NCBI GenBank assembly: GCA_019044685.2
Contig: JAGTXX020000004.1
Span: 744,001-808,000, forward strand
DNA from: Nannochloris sp. 'desiccata'
Taxonomy: Eukaryota > Chlorophyta > Trebouxiophyceae > Chlorellales > Chlorellaceae
DNA length: 64,000 nt
Direction of reading: 5' to 3'
Shown piece after piece: positions 20,858 to 31,625 of the stretch; the stretch's first letter is position 1; every line of letters starts with the position of its first letter. The position numbers were made by a program, and so were the translations under genes. The notes under the pieces were generated by a model. The model worked only from the letters and a program-made list of their open reading frames with translations. It ran no database searches and was not told where the DNA came from.

Positions 20858-23386
20858 CTAAGAGCTCGCAGCTTGAAGCTGATTTAATCTTTGATACGCA
20901 GCTTGGGAAATTCTATTCGGCACCGAGGCAGCAAACGCAACGACTGTCTGCAATTCCGCCCACTTGCTTGCAGCAGCAAGTGCCTCTGCCGCCGCAAGCA
21001 ACACAGACTGCAGACGATCTGCCACTGCTGGGTGTAATGAAGACGCAGCATTGGAACATACTTGCAGTCTATATCGGTCTGTAGGAACAAAACCCAGGTC
21101 CCCAAGAGCAAGCAAAACTCGAGAATGATCATGACGTGTAGCAGCAGCCAATAAAATTCTCACCGCTTTTAGCTGCTCTAAAGCCTCAACTTCCTTCAAA
21201 TCTGCAGAATCCCTGGATGCGCCTATAGCAGCAGCTGCAGCACCAGCACGGGCACTTAACGCATCTGCTTCTTCGCTCTTTGATACATCAACGACTGACG
21301 GCTCCACAGCATCTGATAAGCGATGGTTTAAGATCGACAGCGCTTGTCGTGGTCTGCCCGCAACCATGTATAGCTCAACAGCTTCTTCAAGCTGTGCTGC
21401 AGCGGCACATTCTCCAGCTACCGCTTCAAGCAATTTCCTTCTTTCTTCCCTGTCAGGAATAAATGACGCCAGAGCACCCGTCTCTCCACCAGCCCCACCG
21501 GCGCCAAGCAACATACCATACGCTTTACTTTCGGTGAGTAACTCCCTCAATAGCGATCCACGAATACCAAGAGATCCACCTTGAGCTGCTGCAGACAACA
21601 TATAATATTCCAATGCTAAACCGACGTCTCCATGTATAAGAGAGAGACCATACTGATGTAATAAGCGTCCAGCAGAGGCATCTCCATCAGCAGGAGTTGT
21701 ATTAGGCAAAACATGTGCATGCCATAAACAGGCTCCCAAATGCACTGCATCCAACCTATAGTCCTTCGCGGAGGGGTCCCGAGCAAGGAAGGCAACAGCC
21801 GCTGCGGGTTGTAAACTTAAAAGTAAAACCACGGCATATAAAAGAGGTTCTCTACCTCCGTGGGAGAAATGCGAAGGAGAGTACTGTGACAAGTAGTTTT
21901 GAAGATCAGTTAAAGTAAAAGACTCCAAACCAGCGGCTGCAGGTGGCCTACTTGGCGTGGCACCACCACCACCGCCACCAAGTCTGACCAGGCCTAGCTT
22001 AATCCACATAAAATCTTCAATAGTAGGGAAGAAAGAAGGGAATTCGCGGCTCATAGCATCTACACTACGATTACTACCCGCCAAAAGAGCATACACAGCA
22101 ATGCGATGAGCCAAGTGGACATCTCGTGATCGAGCGGTTTTGTCTCTGACTAACCTTTCACATTCTGCCAAGGCAGCAGCTCCAGAGGGACCAGATAACG
22201 GTCTGCACCCTCCATCGATCCATTCTTGCACCATTGCAGGTAATTCCCGAGGAGACGACGAAGCACGAGGGGTGGCTGGCCCGTCATGGGCGCCCTTAGC
22301 CACTGCAATTGCCTCTGTTAAGAAACCAGCTCTTAAGCAGGTAAATACACGCAACCAGCATGTATCTGCACCGCCAGGTTGATCGAAATCCAATGGGGCG
22401 CGTGTTTTTTCTTTCACACGCAAGTATGCTTGAACTAGACCTAGACGAGAAGGACTCCCACCAAGAGCAGCGGCGGTACGGTGGGTTTGCACAACTTGTT
22501 GCATATACGCTACAAAATTCTCTTCCAAGTACTTTCTCGCTCCAGATACAAGTAGAGCTTCCCTTTGAGAACGTGCTGATGCAGGTAAAGAGTAGACTCC
22601 GTCTAATTGGCGTTGTAATACTTGCCAAAGGCGGAGCATGGTTGTCCTTCTATCACCGCCTGTGTCATCAGCACAGGCTGCTGCAAAGTCAGCTACTGCT
22701 TCATAGCGTTGGCCTGATGCAAGTGCAGCGTTGATTTTACGTACAGTTTCGGCGTATTTGGAAGCACGCCCACGAAGAAGAGCCCCACCGCCATGGGCAG
22801 CGCCCACAGCAGCAGGTGGGTGGAGTCCCGCCGCCAAAGGGGCAGCAGCTGCACTAAACGGCTCCACAGAGTCTAGCAAAGCTCGTTTTTCACGTGCCCA
22901 TCCAGATTCCATGCAGGCATCCATGTGACTCTCGAAGGCAGAGACTGCATTACGTTGGACTTCTTGCACAGCGGTGGCGGCAATCGTTTCGTGTACTTGT
23001 TGTAGATATTCGCCTACGCTGGCTGTATCAACACGGAAGACGTCCTCGTATGAAGGTCGTAGTTCGAATGTTTGCAATGCTTGGTTGAGGCGACGGGGAT
23101 TGAGTCCTTCTTGAGCTAAGAGGCGACTGGCATCATTCGCTTCGGTGGTGGGATCACCACGAACAGCTTTGGCACGGAGACGCTGAGAAAATTGTTCGAT
23201 CTGGTGAACATCGCGTTCTACTCTAGGGAAATTAATATCCTGCAGGCAAATAAAGTAAGATAAATCAATAAACACTTGAAATGATTGTAAAATAATGAAT
23301 TATTTGATCGACAACGAAATTACCTGCTGTGCCAATTCCTCGCTGCGTAATAGCAGTTGGTCCCAATCTGGCTTTGCAGTAGGCAT
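20858..23386 (-). CDS. NUP93: Nucleoporin NUP93/NIC96
   Basis: Scaffold nucleoporin of the inner ring of the nuclear pore complex. Exon 1 (23386-23324) encodes 21 residues ending 'WDQLLLRSEELAQQ'. Exon 2 (23239-20858) continues 'DINFPRVERDVHQIEQFSQ', which is the conserved start of the Nic96 family. The remaining helical repeat protein is about 814 residues long, like animal NUP93 (about 820). It includes 'WLRVFTCLRAGFLTEAI' and 'DAVHLGACLWHAHVL' in the alpha-solenoid. Ala-rich loops are expanded relative to animals. The open frame also continues upstream of the acceptor, but the 21-residue first exon is clearly the family N-terminus. Confidence 0.88.
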
Positions 23387-23733
23387 GTTTCTTTGGTCTT
23401 GGCGGTTTTGCTATAATCAAAATGTTGCTCGTCTGCTCTCATCAATTGAAAATATAAATCAACAGCTGAGCTTGCGAGTATATTTATGCAGCAGTCGATG
23501 ATTGTCACTGTAAGGTTTCGCTATATTGATAATATTTGTATATGCGGTGATGTTCACTGCCTGTTCTTTGATAGCTCTATTCTTCTTCAACAAACAAAAC
23601 TTCAAGCGTGGCGCCGACTGGACTTTACAGGCCCTCTCTTCCCAATCTCATCCCCTACCTGCTTACAACTACATGTTCCGCACCTACCATTGCATCTCTT
23701 ACATCAGTTCATTCTCAAAAAGAAAATAGCTGC
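23387..23733. other. Upstream of NUP93 / 3' flank of UFL1
   Basis: 347 bases between two genes on the same (minus) strand: the UFL1 stop at 23734 and the NUP93 start at 23386. It therefore holds the UFL1 3' UTR and the NUP93 promoter. No separate feature is seen. Confidence 0.4.
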
Positions 23734-26385
23734 TTACACAAGGGCTCTAATTTTGGGTTCCAATATTTCAAGTCTATCTTTCACCCCACCGCTCCCTTCT
23801 GCATTTGCCCCTTTCAAGCCGTCTACTACCGCAGTGTGGAACTCAACCAACGCCTTATGCTGCTCCTCGTCTAAAACATCATTTAAAGACTCCACAGTCG
23901 CAGCTAGAGCACGCCCAGGCACGCTTAAACAACGATTTCGATACTTGGCAAATAACAACGGGATGACGACAGCCAACAAAGTAGGTGCATCAGTAGCTTC
24001 TTCTACTTGCCTTCTCAACGTGGCTATGTGTCCTTTAACTAATGGAATTTCCGTCTTTTTATCTAATTTTCTCAGCCGCAAACCAACAGCGTCTGCTGCT
24101 TTTTCTATTTCGATTAAAAACTCACTGGCACAGGTGGCCGTTGCTGCGGCACCTAGGGCATCGACGATAGCCTGAACTGCAGCTTGCGCTTCGTGTGGCG
24201 CTTCTCTAACTATACCACTACGCTGGGCAGGAGATAAAGCCTTCCCAACCTGCTCTTCAGGGGACATTCCTCCTGCAGCACCGTCACCACCACGAGTACT
24301 TTTATTCTCGCTTTCTTCCTCAGCAATATCAGCTGAAAGAAGATGTAGTAACGCATCAACACACGCTGGCGCAGCTGTATGCACAAGATGACGTTGTAAA
24401 ATAACAGAGGTCGCTTCATCTTCGCTGAATAACTCAGCTCCGTGGGAATACAGCTGGAAAGTTTGATAGGAAGAATCCAATCGAGAAGAAGCTGCCTCCC
24501 GTACCCGTCGTCTCCTCTCAGCTCCTGCAGTGAAAATATCGGACAACGCACGTTCGTACTCTGTGACAACATCAGGGCGGATTTCAGCAGCGAGGGCGGC
24601 AGGGAGATCAGATTCGGCGCCGGCGCCTTCCATATCAGGATGTAAGTTGACGATACGTTGTTCTAGAAAAGATACAGATAGAGTTGTTGTTGTGGCTGCA
24701 GATGGAACTGTTCCGACATCTGCTTTATTATTGCTACCACCTTTCTGTTTGGACACAGAAGCAGCGCCTTTGCTCGAACTACTGGTACTGCTATTACCGC
24801 CACCACTTTTTCCTGCTTTCTTCCCACCCTTACCTCCTTTCTTCCCTTTGCCTTTACCCATATCCCAATCATCATCGCTTTCGTCGTCTACAGTCATGGA
24901 AGGTGCGCTGCCACCTTTCACACCACCTCCCTTCTTGCCTGCAGCACTGCTAATGGGAGCAGCCCCAGCAGCACCGCCACTGCCACCGCCACCGCCACGA
25001 GACTTGCCAGCAGCACTCTTCTTAGCTGCATGCGCCTCTTGCGCTGCTTTCTTGGCCTCTTCACACAACACAGATTTGAGTTTCTCTAGGAATACATTAG
25101 AAACAGCACAAGTCTCTGCTAGTATTTTTATAGTCGTAGCAGCACCAGCAGCGCCCTTCTTCCCGGAACTGCCCTTGCCTTTGGCAATAGCACCTACGTT
25201 GGATTTTTCCAACACCTGGGCTGCATCTGCTGGCGTCAACGCACTCGGAAGAGCAGAAATTACATCGCACCATGATTCACTTTGCACAGCTTCCTCCACT
25301 GCAGCTTCTACTTGATGTGACATAGCAGGAGAGACGTATGCAGATGACAATGCCACACCATCTGGGAAACTTTGTGCAAAATACTGCGCTGGATTGCTCA
25401 CACCGTATTTAATAGCCATATCATACGCTATATAGCCATTTTGTTGGAAGAAAGAACGAATAAAATCTTGTTGAGAGCGCGCAAATGATGCCGGGATAAA
25501 AGACCCTCCTGCAGCAATTTTGCCTAGTATAGCCCCTTCTTTTAATAATTCTTCTGCTAGGTTAGGTATTAACCCGGCTAAACCACCTAGAGTATCTAAA
25601 TCCAAATCTTTTCTAACAGAAGCTAACGTTACGGGGGCTAAAGAAGCGCGCAAAGCACCTCGCAGCTGTGCTTTTATCCTAGCTAGGTAGGCGTCGGTAT
25701 AGAGAACGCCTCCCTCTTGTCGCCCGAGAATAGTTTTACCTATTCGCTCTTTCAATATACCTTGGAGCATCTCCATACCGAGCCCTGATCGCCGTGCCAA
25801 GTCTCCTATCACTACTACACCGTTGTTTTGTAAAGAATCATTGACGTCCTCTGCCAAAGAGTCAAAATATTTTGTTGTGAGGAGCTCTCCCTGCGCTTGA
25901 ATGACGTTCTTTTTGGAGGATTTAATAACTTCATCAGCTGCACGTTCACAGTGGGCAAGGTCAACGCCAATAACGGAGGGTAAGTCGACCATTGGTAACC
26001 GACCGCCGGCAGAGTCAATGGCGGTGGCAACTTCATCTTGGAGCTTAGCACGAGTAATGAACTCTCTGCCGTTGGATGTGTGGAGGAGATCATCGTCAAA
26101 GAAACCTAGTTGTTTGAGTTTGGTGACAAGTTCAATGACGTTACGTTCAGACAACTTGACCTGCAAAGAAGAGAGAAAGGAAAAATAATCACAACAATGC
26201 AAAGTGATCTTGGAAGTGTTGGCAAGGGACCCGAGTTTAATAACATAAGGACGCGATCACATGCCCTTTAGACAATACCGCGTATAGTATAGCCTTTGGG
26301 GAAACAACACATAACTTACCATTGATTTTTTCTGCTGGGCTGTTTGCAGCCCATTGAGCAGATCATCGAGCGACAGATCATCCAT
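23734..26385 (-). CDS. UFL1: E3 UFM1-protein ligase 1
   Basis: Ligase that transfers the ubiquitin-like modifier UFM1 to targets such as ribosomal protein uL24 at the ER. Exon 1 (26385-26320) encodes 'MDDLSLDDLLNGLQTAQQKK'. Exon 2 (26160-23734) starts 'VKLSERNVIELVTKLKQLG', and the assembled N-terminus matches UFL1. Winged-helix-like segments follow ('GDLARRSGLGMEMLQGILKER', 'GGVLYTDAYLARIKAQLRG'). The protein is about 830 residues (human about 794). A Gly/Lys/Ser-rich linker of about 110 residues in the middle, with 'DDESDDDWDMGKGKGKKGG', replaces the shorter basic linker of animal UFL1. UFL1 has no RING or HECT catalytic Cys, and none is expected. Confidence 0.88.
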
Positions 26386-26646
26386 TGCTTCGAATTTCAA
26401 ATACAATAATACTCTAAGAGCTGTTCCAAACGCAATAAATTTAATAACAAGTCCAGCATAGCTAGCCTGCAAGCTAAAACTTAGGCTAGAAAACATTCGT
26501 CCCGGCCAGAAAACCTCAAAATGCTGATCAGCAGCGATCGCCACTGCAATCTAAAGTATAATAGATCTAACACCATCATGTTCCGCATCTGAACAGCGTA
26601 TTAGTATTTCAAATTCTCTAGGTTTAGGGGTTTGAAATCAATTCAA
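26386..26646. promoter_or_regulatory. Bidirectional promoter between UFL1 and the RRM gene
   Basis: Only 261 bases separate the divergent start codons at 26385 (minus) and 26647 (plus), so both promoters and leaders share this interval. Confidence 0.5.
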
Positions 26647-27817
26647 ATGCCAAATAATAAAACTGAGGCTGAACTCGCCTTGCAGCGAAAATATGAGCTG
26701 CTGCGAAAGAAGAAGGAAAAGGCAAGTATATAGATTCCTTTTATGTACGTATCTTAGGTACCAATGTCAAGAAAATAGCAATTAAGATATCATCAAGATC
26801 ATTTGTCGGTTGCCGTCTGATTGAAAGAATATTTTTCTGGAACAGGAGCAAAAGGCCAAAGCCGCTGCGAGTGGCAGCAAACTTAGAGATCAAGACGATA
26901 GTACAAAGGAGAAGATCGACCCTGTTAGACAAGCTGCCATCGAAGCATTAAAGAGAAAACGAGCAGCAAATGGAGGAGCGGCAACAACTTCTGCTCCCAC
27001 TGCTCCTGCTGCCGTAGCTGCAGAAACTGCCCCCAAGGCGGAACCCGGTAAACCTGATAACCCCCCTAGTCAAATCAAACTCAAATTCGTTATTCCTAAG
27101 AAGAATCTACCGAACGGTGGAGCGAGTAACAAACCGGCAGCAGTACCACAACCTAGTAAGAAACCAATAACTGTAGCGGCAACAGCACCCAAGCCAAAAC
27201 CAAATGCTTCTGCTGCAGCTGATAGTCAGCCCAGCGCGAAACGTCCAGCTATAAGGCGCACTGTCCCTCAGCCCACAGTTGCACAACACGACGCCTCGCA
27301 ACAAGAAGTAGGACAGCCTCTCCTACACCACGGCAAGACGCCCCGGCCACCGCCTGGGGCAGCAGCAGTTCCTTCGATTCCACGCCTCTTTGTAGGCGAC
27401 CTCCCAGAACACTTCACTTCTGAGACTCTGTTCAATTTTTTCTCTGAGTTCCACCACGTTGAGGAAGCCCACGTCGTCAGCAGCTTCTGCTATGGCTTCG
27501 TCACGTTTGGCAGCTACGAGGATGCACAAGCGGTGCTTGATTTTCAATCTCAACAACCAATCCAAGTTGAAGATAGGCATTTGAGAATATCCTGGGCTAG
27601 AGATACTCCAAATGATACCGTTAGACCGAGGGAATATGGTTATACTGCTAATGGAATTGAGGGCGGTGATGGTGGTGCGCAACACGAGCATCCTAGAATC
27701 AAGGCGGCAAGGTTGGCGGCGGCACAGGTGCTTGAACAGCAAGATCAACATGCTTTAGAAGAAGTGCATTACAGTGAAGCGCCTGGAAGGGATCTCGTAT
27801 GTTATGATGATCTTTAG
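26647..27817 (+). CDS. RRM protein with basic N-terminal helix (NELF-E-like architecture)
   Basis: About 348 residues. Exon 1 (26647-26721) encodes 'EAELALQRKYELLRKKKEK'. The intron starts with GCAAGT, a GC-AG intron, and exon 2 runs 26846-27817. The middle is Ala/Pro/Lys-rich and disordered. One RRM lies at about residues 235-305 with RNP2 'RLFVGDL' and RNP1 'YGFVTF'. The tail is acidic with 'PGRDLVCYDDL'. The combination of a short charged helix (compare the 'EEEALQKKF' start of NELF-E) and a single C-terminal RRM resembles negative elongation factor E, but single RRMs are common and NELF is thought absent from land plants. RNA binding is likely; the specific role is not established. Confidence 0.8.
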
Positions 27818-28041
27818 GTCACTTCTTAATAGTCTTTAAAAGTACAATTGAGTTTAGAATATATCGGTCTTTACATTCTGTTCTTCTATATTTTTTCTGT
27901 TTAAAATCTTTCTTCGCCCGCTTGTTTAAAAAAAAGGAAAGTAGTATGCGGGGTTTTCTCTCTGTAAAAACGCCACAATTACTACTTTTCCTTCTATTTT
28001 TAGCCTTCTATGACTACCTAATATAACCCAAAGCGATCATT

Positions 28042-28511
28042 TCAGCGGTGAGAGGTCCCAAATTGGCTAAAGTAGGCTGCTGTATCCACCTTGTTACTAT
28101 AAACTTCGTTTAACACCACATCTCGCTGCTGTTTAGCTTCTGCCTGCTCTTTGTGCCTTTTTGCAAGCATTTCAGCATTCTTTTTCCTAATATTCTCTGC
28201 TTCTGTATGTCTTCGTTGTACCTCTGCGTCAATAGCAAGTTGGAGTGCTGCTTCGGCAGCTCGGGCTTGGGCAGTTGCGGCCTCTCTTTCCCGTCGCTCT
28301 TGCGCCTGCCTCTCGATTTCAGAAATATCTACCTGCGTTAATTAAATAGAATCAATGAAGATGACATGTAATGTCATTTTAGGGTCCGAAGTAACGCTTT
28401 TCAAGGTAAAATGACTTAAAATATTGTACGTACCCCGATCATCCTCGTCTTTTCGTCCATGACTCTGGTGAGCCTCTCTGGGTCATGGGGCGGGATTATA
28501 CGCTTACCCAT
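28042..28511 (-). CDS. Miniature RIB43A-like flagellar microtubule protein
   Basis: RIB43A proteins bind protofilament ribbons inside axonemal doublets. The two supported exons are 28511-28434 and 28332-28042, giving 122 residues from the ATG at 28511. An upstream exon with ATG at 28663 is possible. Visible motifs: 'RLTRVMDEKTRMIGVD', which matches the N-terminal family signature (a run ending in IGVD), a charged coiled coil, and a C-terminal 'EVYSNKVDTAAYFSQFGTSHR' close to the usual RIB43A ending as I recall it. The family is normally about 350-380 residues, so the long central coiled coil is missing. The single 101-base intron is too short to hide it. Confidence 0.55.
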
Positions 28512-28791
28512 TGTGTAGTTGATCTTAAATAGTAATAAAATGGGGTGTCGAGGGTTGATTTGAGTGAAGATATGGCCAGTCTTGGAGTTCCGACACAAGG
28601 AACATTATTTTTACTCTGGACGACCTCGAAATCATCCTGATGGAATTTCTTGGACACAAACATGGTGAGCGACCAAAAAAACATTTTATTTTTATAAATA
28701 TTGCTAATTTCAGTGTGAAACTTGCATTTTGAACTCGTATTAGATAAAATCAATTTTTATTTACATGTTATGACAGAAGTGGCAAGCTAAA

Positions 28792-29486
28792 ATGCCGTAT
28801 TTCTGCATCTCTAATGCTAGAATGACTTTTTCAATAGACGCTCATAGGGGTAGCCTTGCTCCTCACAGCTCTACACCTCAAACAACAAATAAACCTCTTA
28901 GAAAATTGCGGCACAGTCTAAAAGCAGTTGAAAAACAAGATTCTGCGCCGAGAGACGGATTGGTTGCTCAAGAAATGAAAAGAAGATCTATTTTACTGGC
29001 TGCGCCGCTTTTATTTTTGCCAGTGACGGGATGCTCTTCAGGTGGCTTTTATGATACTGGTAAGAGAGAACTGCACTGTTTGAATCTTTTCTTGCTATGG
29101 TGTGTATTCCAGATTGTATAAAACTAATTCTGGCGTTTCTAAGTGCAGGAATAACTGAAAATTGTCGGAAACTATACCAGCCTGCTGCAGCAGCAGAAGA
29201 GAGGCACGTGGCTTTTTTTTTTTTTTTTTTTTTTTTCGAATTTGTTTTTCTCTCGACCGATGTCTTATACTCACGCCGTTTCTTCTTGCTAATAATGAGC
29301 AGGTTTAAAAATAAGATGGCTTCTGGAGACAAATCCATTCCAAATGACCAGCAATCGCGGCTGGCACGGTTTGAGAAAGGAGACGAGCTCCTCTCTCAAC
29401 AAGAAGAAAACCGTATTGCACAGGAAGCTGAAAAGCTGGAACGAACCAGGAAGAAAGTAGAGGAGATGTGGCAAAGCCTTGAATAA
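28792..29486 (+). CDS. Putative thylakoid-lumen or plastid-targeted small protein
   Basis: Exon 1 (28792-29059) is well supported: a Ser/Thr-rich basic N-terminus, then 'EMKRRSILLAAPLLFLPVTG', a twin-arginine plus hydrophobic stretch like a lumen-targeting signal. Its donor is GTAAGA. Exon 2 (29149-29207) reads 'GITENCRKLYQPAAAAEERH'. Beyond this a run of 25 or more T lies in a probable second intron. The last exon encodes 'KSIPNDQQSRLARFEKGDEL' and a charged helix ending 'EEMWQSLE'. The exact acceptor is unclear (29303 by signal, 29316 by frame). Length would be about 165 residues. I do not recognise the family. The mature part is small and highly charged. Confidence 0.5.
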
Positions 29487-29633
29487 CTGTTGTTTTATTA
29501 CATACTAGTAACCATCTAGAATCCGAAGCATCTTCTCTTATAACTTTAGTAAAAGAAAGCAAGAAAAAAAGATTGAGAACCCCCCGTCGGGCGCTCACAG
29601 TGATTAACCTATCATTACTTTACTTTATTTCTT

Positions 29634-29974
29634 CTATTTCTTCTCTTCTGTGGCGGTAAGCTGTGTTCTGATCCAATCAAAAGGCTGGACTAGCCAGATG
29701 GCGCCTACTGCAGCGGTGCTGCCCCATATAACGGCAGACTGTGCGTTGATGGGGGTGACTAACTTCCGGAGAGCGGGCTGCAGATGAGACCGAGATAAGA
29801 TTAGGGAGATAAGTAAGGTAATAGTTAATGGGTTGACGTTTGAATCATTTTTAAAGGTATGAACATAGAAAGCATGGTTCCGATCGCAGGTGAGACAACC
29901 AGAACTGGAAGCAATTTAAAAAACACAAGTCAATAAAGAATCAGTGACTGATAACTTACAGGCACTTTGGACAT
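29634..29974 (-). CDS. QCR10: Cytochrome bc1 complex subunit QCR10 (6.7 kDa, plant type)
   Basis: Small single-span subunit of mitochondrial complex III. Exon 1 (29974-29960) encodes only 'MSKVP' and ends at GTAAGT. Exon 2 (29777-29634) encodes 'ALRKLVTPINAQSAVIWG', the membrane helix 'STAAVGAIWLVQPFDWI' and a 'TEEKK' tail. The total of 52 residues and the helix 'AAVGAIWLVQPFDWI' match plant QCR10 ('AAAGAIWVVQPFGWI'). It is too short for routine gene callers, and the first exon has only five codons. The match supports membership of the green lineage. Confidence 0.85.
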
Positions 29975-30237
29975 TGTAGCTGGATTTAAAAGGTAGAATA
30001 GATTAAAGTTTATATTGTTTAATACTTTTCAAGTGCTAGATGTGAATAAGTTGGCTTAAATATTGGATTTTTTAGGCGCTGGGTTTGAAAAAATAAAAAA
30101 TGGGCGCTCACAACGGCACAACGGGTAGCGTAAATTAGCCTATCACGGCAGTTGCCGCGTTTTAACTTAACACGGCTTAAGCACCTCGTCGCAATAGTTA
30201 TCATTGTTTAAATCTTAATTTCTCGACATATCACGAA

Positions 30238-31066
30238 ATGCGTACTTTTGCTCTCCTCCTATCATTGGCTTGCCTGGTGGCCACTGTCTCCGCTACCTGT
30301 GGAGATACCCCCAAGTATACCAGTTGGAGTAGCCCCTTAAAGATCATCAGCGTCAAACAGACTCCCAGGATTTTGAACGTGCCTGACTTGCATTTCCAGG
30401 TAGATTATGCTATTAATAATTTCAACCACCATGATCCTGCCATGACATCGAGTCCCTCTGGTTAATAGGGGCGTTGCCTTTATGGCATGACCTATTGACT
30501 GGCACGATAAGATATATCCAATCAAGTACGATTCAAATGTTTCCCTCACAAATCTCCACGCGTCCCATCATGGTCATCTTTCTTTGCAGTGCCCCAGCGC
30601 CTTCCGCTCTAATGTCATCACTGACTTTGACAATGAGATTCTAATTGCAGTCTTCAATCAGCAGAAGAGTAGAAACAAGCTTCCAAGGGGCTATAATTGC
30701 AACATCGTCCCTGGCTCCCTCCAGACCTCCGACACCTCCTCCTGCATCTCCAACTGCGGTGGCAACCAACAAAACCAAGGTTTCAACCCTGGAAACAACA
30801 ATTGCAAGAACAACCAAGGCTTTAACCCTGATGGAGGTAATAACCAAGGGTTTAATCCTGACGGAAACCAGTCAGGCTTCAACACATGGCCCAAAACTGC
30901 TCTCGTGAACGGAATTGTGAGCTATTCTTGCCAGTCTCAAGGATGGAGTCCCAGTAGCCAGTTCTATATCGGTTACCAGACCACTGTACAGTACAGTCTC
31001 AGTCCTGACTGCCAAAATGACTGCCAGAACAACCAGGGATTTAACAATGGGGGCACTGTCTGCTAG
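30238..31066 (+). CDS. Secreted Cys-rich protein with NQGFN repeats
   Basis: About 212 residues. Exon 1 (30238-30399) begins with a clear signal peptide (MRTFALLLSLACLVATVSA) followed by 'TCGDTPKYTSWSS'. The donor CAG|GTAGAT joins in phase to exon 2 (30590-31066), 'CPSAFRSNVITDFDNEI'. The second half carries repeated units of the form NNQGFNPDG or NQGFNPG (about residues 105-140), and one more NNQGFN near the end. Ten or more cysteines suggest disulfides. No transmembrane helix or anchor signal follows, so export to wall, matrix or vacuole is likely. The family is not recognised. Confidence 0.75.
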
Positions 31067-31625
31067 CTCCTGTTTTTCACTTTTTTTGGCGGGAGTTGTG
31101 CCCCTCGTGATAAAGTCAGCGGTGCTGATTTATTTAACTTTATTCAACAAGATACCTCGTGAAATTGATTTCTTCTTTTTTAATTTTTTCAAGATTTGTC
31201 GCTTTGATAAATGGTCTATAAGTGATCAAGTAGCCTTTTGAAGGCCTCGTGTCGGGACAGTGGCAACTACACAGCAATCCAACGGTGCCAGCGTCTGTGT
31301 TTCTTGTGTTCATTCCCTTCTTCTTTATTTAACAAGATCTCGTGATATTCATATTTTATTATAAGAAATCCAAATTAAGCCAGTTTATCGCTTTGTAAAT
31401 ATACCCAAGTTTCATTTGAATGTGGCACGTCCAGGACGTGGCGGCGGCGCCAAGTATATTCTAGAATCTAGATATTCAAGGCGAACGCAGCGAAGAGGCC
31501 ATCACTTAGCAAATTATGATCATTTCAAAGACAGTAGATTGCCGAATAGCGCGTCAAACATGCGATAGGACTCAAATATTTAATTCATAAAGCTCGATCA
31601 AATTTAACTTTGTTTTTTCAGCATA
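31067..31625. promoter_or_regulatory. Gap before the AAA ATPase gene, probably with a leader intron
   Basis: 559 bases. A TTTTTTCAG acceptor-like site ends four bases before the ATG at 31626, suggesting a spliced 5' leader. No coding signal is seen. Confidence 0.4.

Noticed and set aside
29213..29237. T run as the tail of a second, minus-strand retroposon
   Set aside because: No target-site duplication of the flanking GAGGCACGTGGC is found within the following few hundred bases.
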